DNA from: Acidobacteriaceae bacterium
GTDB lineage: Bacteria > Acidobacteriota > Terriglobia > Terriglobales > Acidobacteriaceae
Direction: 5' to 3'
DNA length: 7,010 nt
Assembly (NCBI GenBank): GCA_003162255.1
Contig: PMMJ01000373.1
Span: forward strand, 1-7,010
Below are positions 6,748 to 7,010 of the stretch, in pieces; position 1 is the stretch's first letter, and every line of letters starts with the position of its first letter. The notes under the pieces were generated by a model. The model saw only the letters and a list, made by a program, of their open reading frames with translations, ran no database searches and was not told where the DNA came from. The translations under genes and the position numbers were made by a program.

Positions 6748-7010
6748 TCAGGCCGCTGCCGAGGGTGACACCGTCCGCCTGGCCCGCCGTGCGCGAACTT
6801 CAGGCAGGAACTCCTCCGGCGGTACAAAAAACGGATTCTGCTGAAGAATGCCGCCGATGATGATCATCGGATGCGTTCGCATGATGTCAATCACCGTGTC
6901 TCCTCCAAATGTCGAAAGATGGTAGGTGCAGATGACCGCGTCGTCATGCCGGCGCCACACATCATTGACACGCGACTCGAACTCGACGAGGTCTTCGACG
7001 TACGATCGAT
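6748..7010 (-). CDS. MEDS (DcmR-like sensory) domain protein, C-terminal part only (partial)
   Basis: The frame is open to the right edge, leaving about 86 C-terminal residues. The readable part includes CTYHLSTFGGDTVIDIM, RTHPMIIIGG and QNPFFVPPEEFL. These match the end of the MEDS domain as I recall it: a Cys-x-Tyr strand, then the H-P-x-x-I-I-G-G segment and the N-P-F/Y-F-V-P-P-E-E closing motif. MEDS domains are named after methanogens, methylotrophs and DcmR, the repressor of dichloromethane dehalogenase. They are thought to bind small hydrocarbon-like or other ligands and are often joined to histidine kinases. Here the domain ends in a basic Arg/Ala/Ser tail and stops 1 base before the kinase ATG, so it looks like a detached sensor for that kinase. 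A GTG at 6960 is only an internal codon, since the domain continues upstream. Other N-terminal domains cannot be excluded. Confidence 0.8.
   Translation of the reverse strand, partial: RSYVEDLVEFESRVNDVWRRHDDAVICTYHLSTFGGDTVIDIMRTHPMIIIGGILQQNPFFVPPEEFLPEVRARRARRTVSPSAAA

Overview
The window carries two functional blocks from a moderately high-GC bacterium, most likely a soil or rhizosphere Pseudomonadota species, although an acidobacterium cannot be excluded. This guess rests on base composition and the FixJ-type regulator style; no taxonomic marker is present. Only protein-coding genes are visible: no tRNA, rRNA, CRISPR array or insertion sequence was seen, and no gene-free stretch exceeds 300 bases.

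Block 1 (about 1-2570, + strand) is a metabolic set. It holds the 3' part of an alpha/beta hydrolase with an Asp nucleophile, a short-chain dehydrogenase/reductase (SDR) homologue that has lost its catalytic Ser and Tyr, and a Tat-exported hydrolase with a complete epoxide-hydrolase residue set. Gaps are 66 and 61 bases, so the three may be co-transcribed. The chemistry suggested is opening of epoxides or related small electrophiles, one enzyme outside the cytoplasm and another probably inside. The substrate cannot be read from sequence.

Block 2 (about 2682-7010) is a signalling set. A + strand gene encodes a stand-alone SpoIIE/PP2C phosphatase and converges on a - strand cluster. Reading in the - direction, the cluster is: the end of a MEDS (DcmR-type sensory) domain protein running off the right edge; a soluble GAF-PAS histidine kinase starting 1 base after it; a receiver-only response regulator; and a FixJ/NarL-type regulator with a LuxR HTH. 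The likely flow is MEDS protein and kinase sensing a cytoplasmic cue, phosphotransfer to the FixJ protein, and modulation by the lone receiver as a phosphate sink or alternative partner. The phosphatase may set a parallel partner-switch output, but no anti-sigma factor or STAS antagonist is encoded here.

No clearly new system is evident. The points most worth a second look are the SDR lacking catalytic residues between two hydrolases, the MEDS/kinase/two-receiver module beside Asp-nucleophile hydrolases, and the unclear start of the lone receiver.
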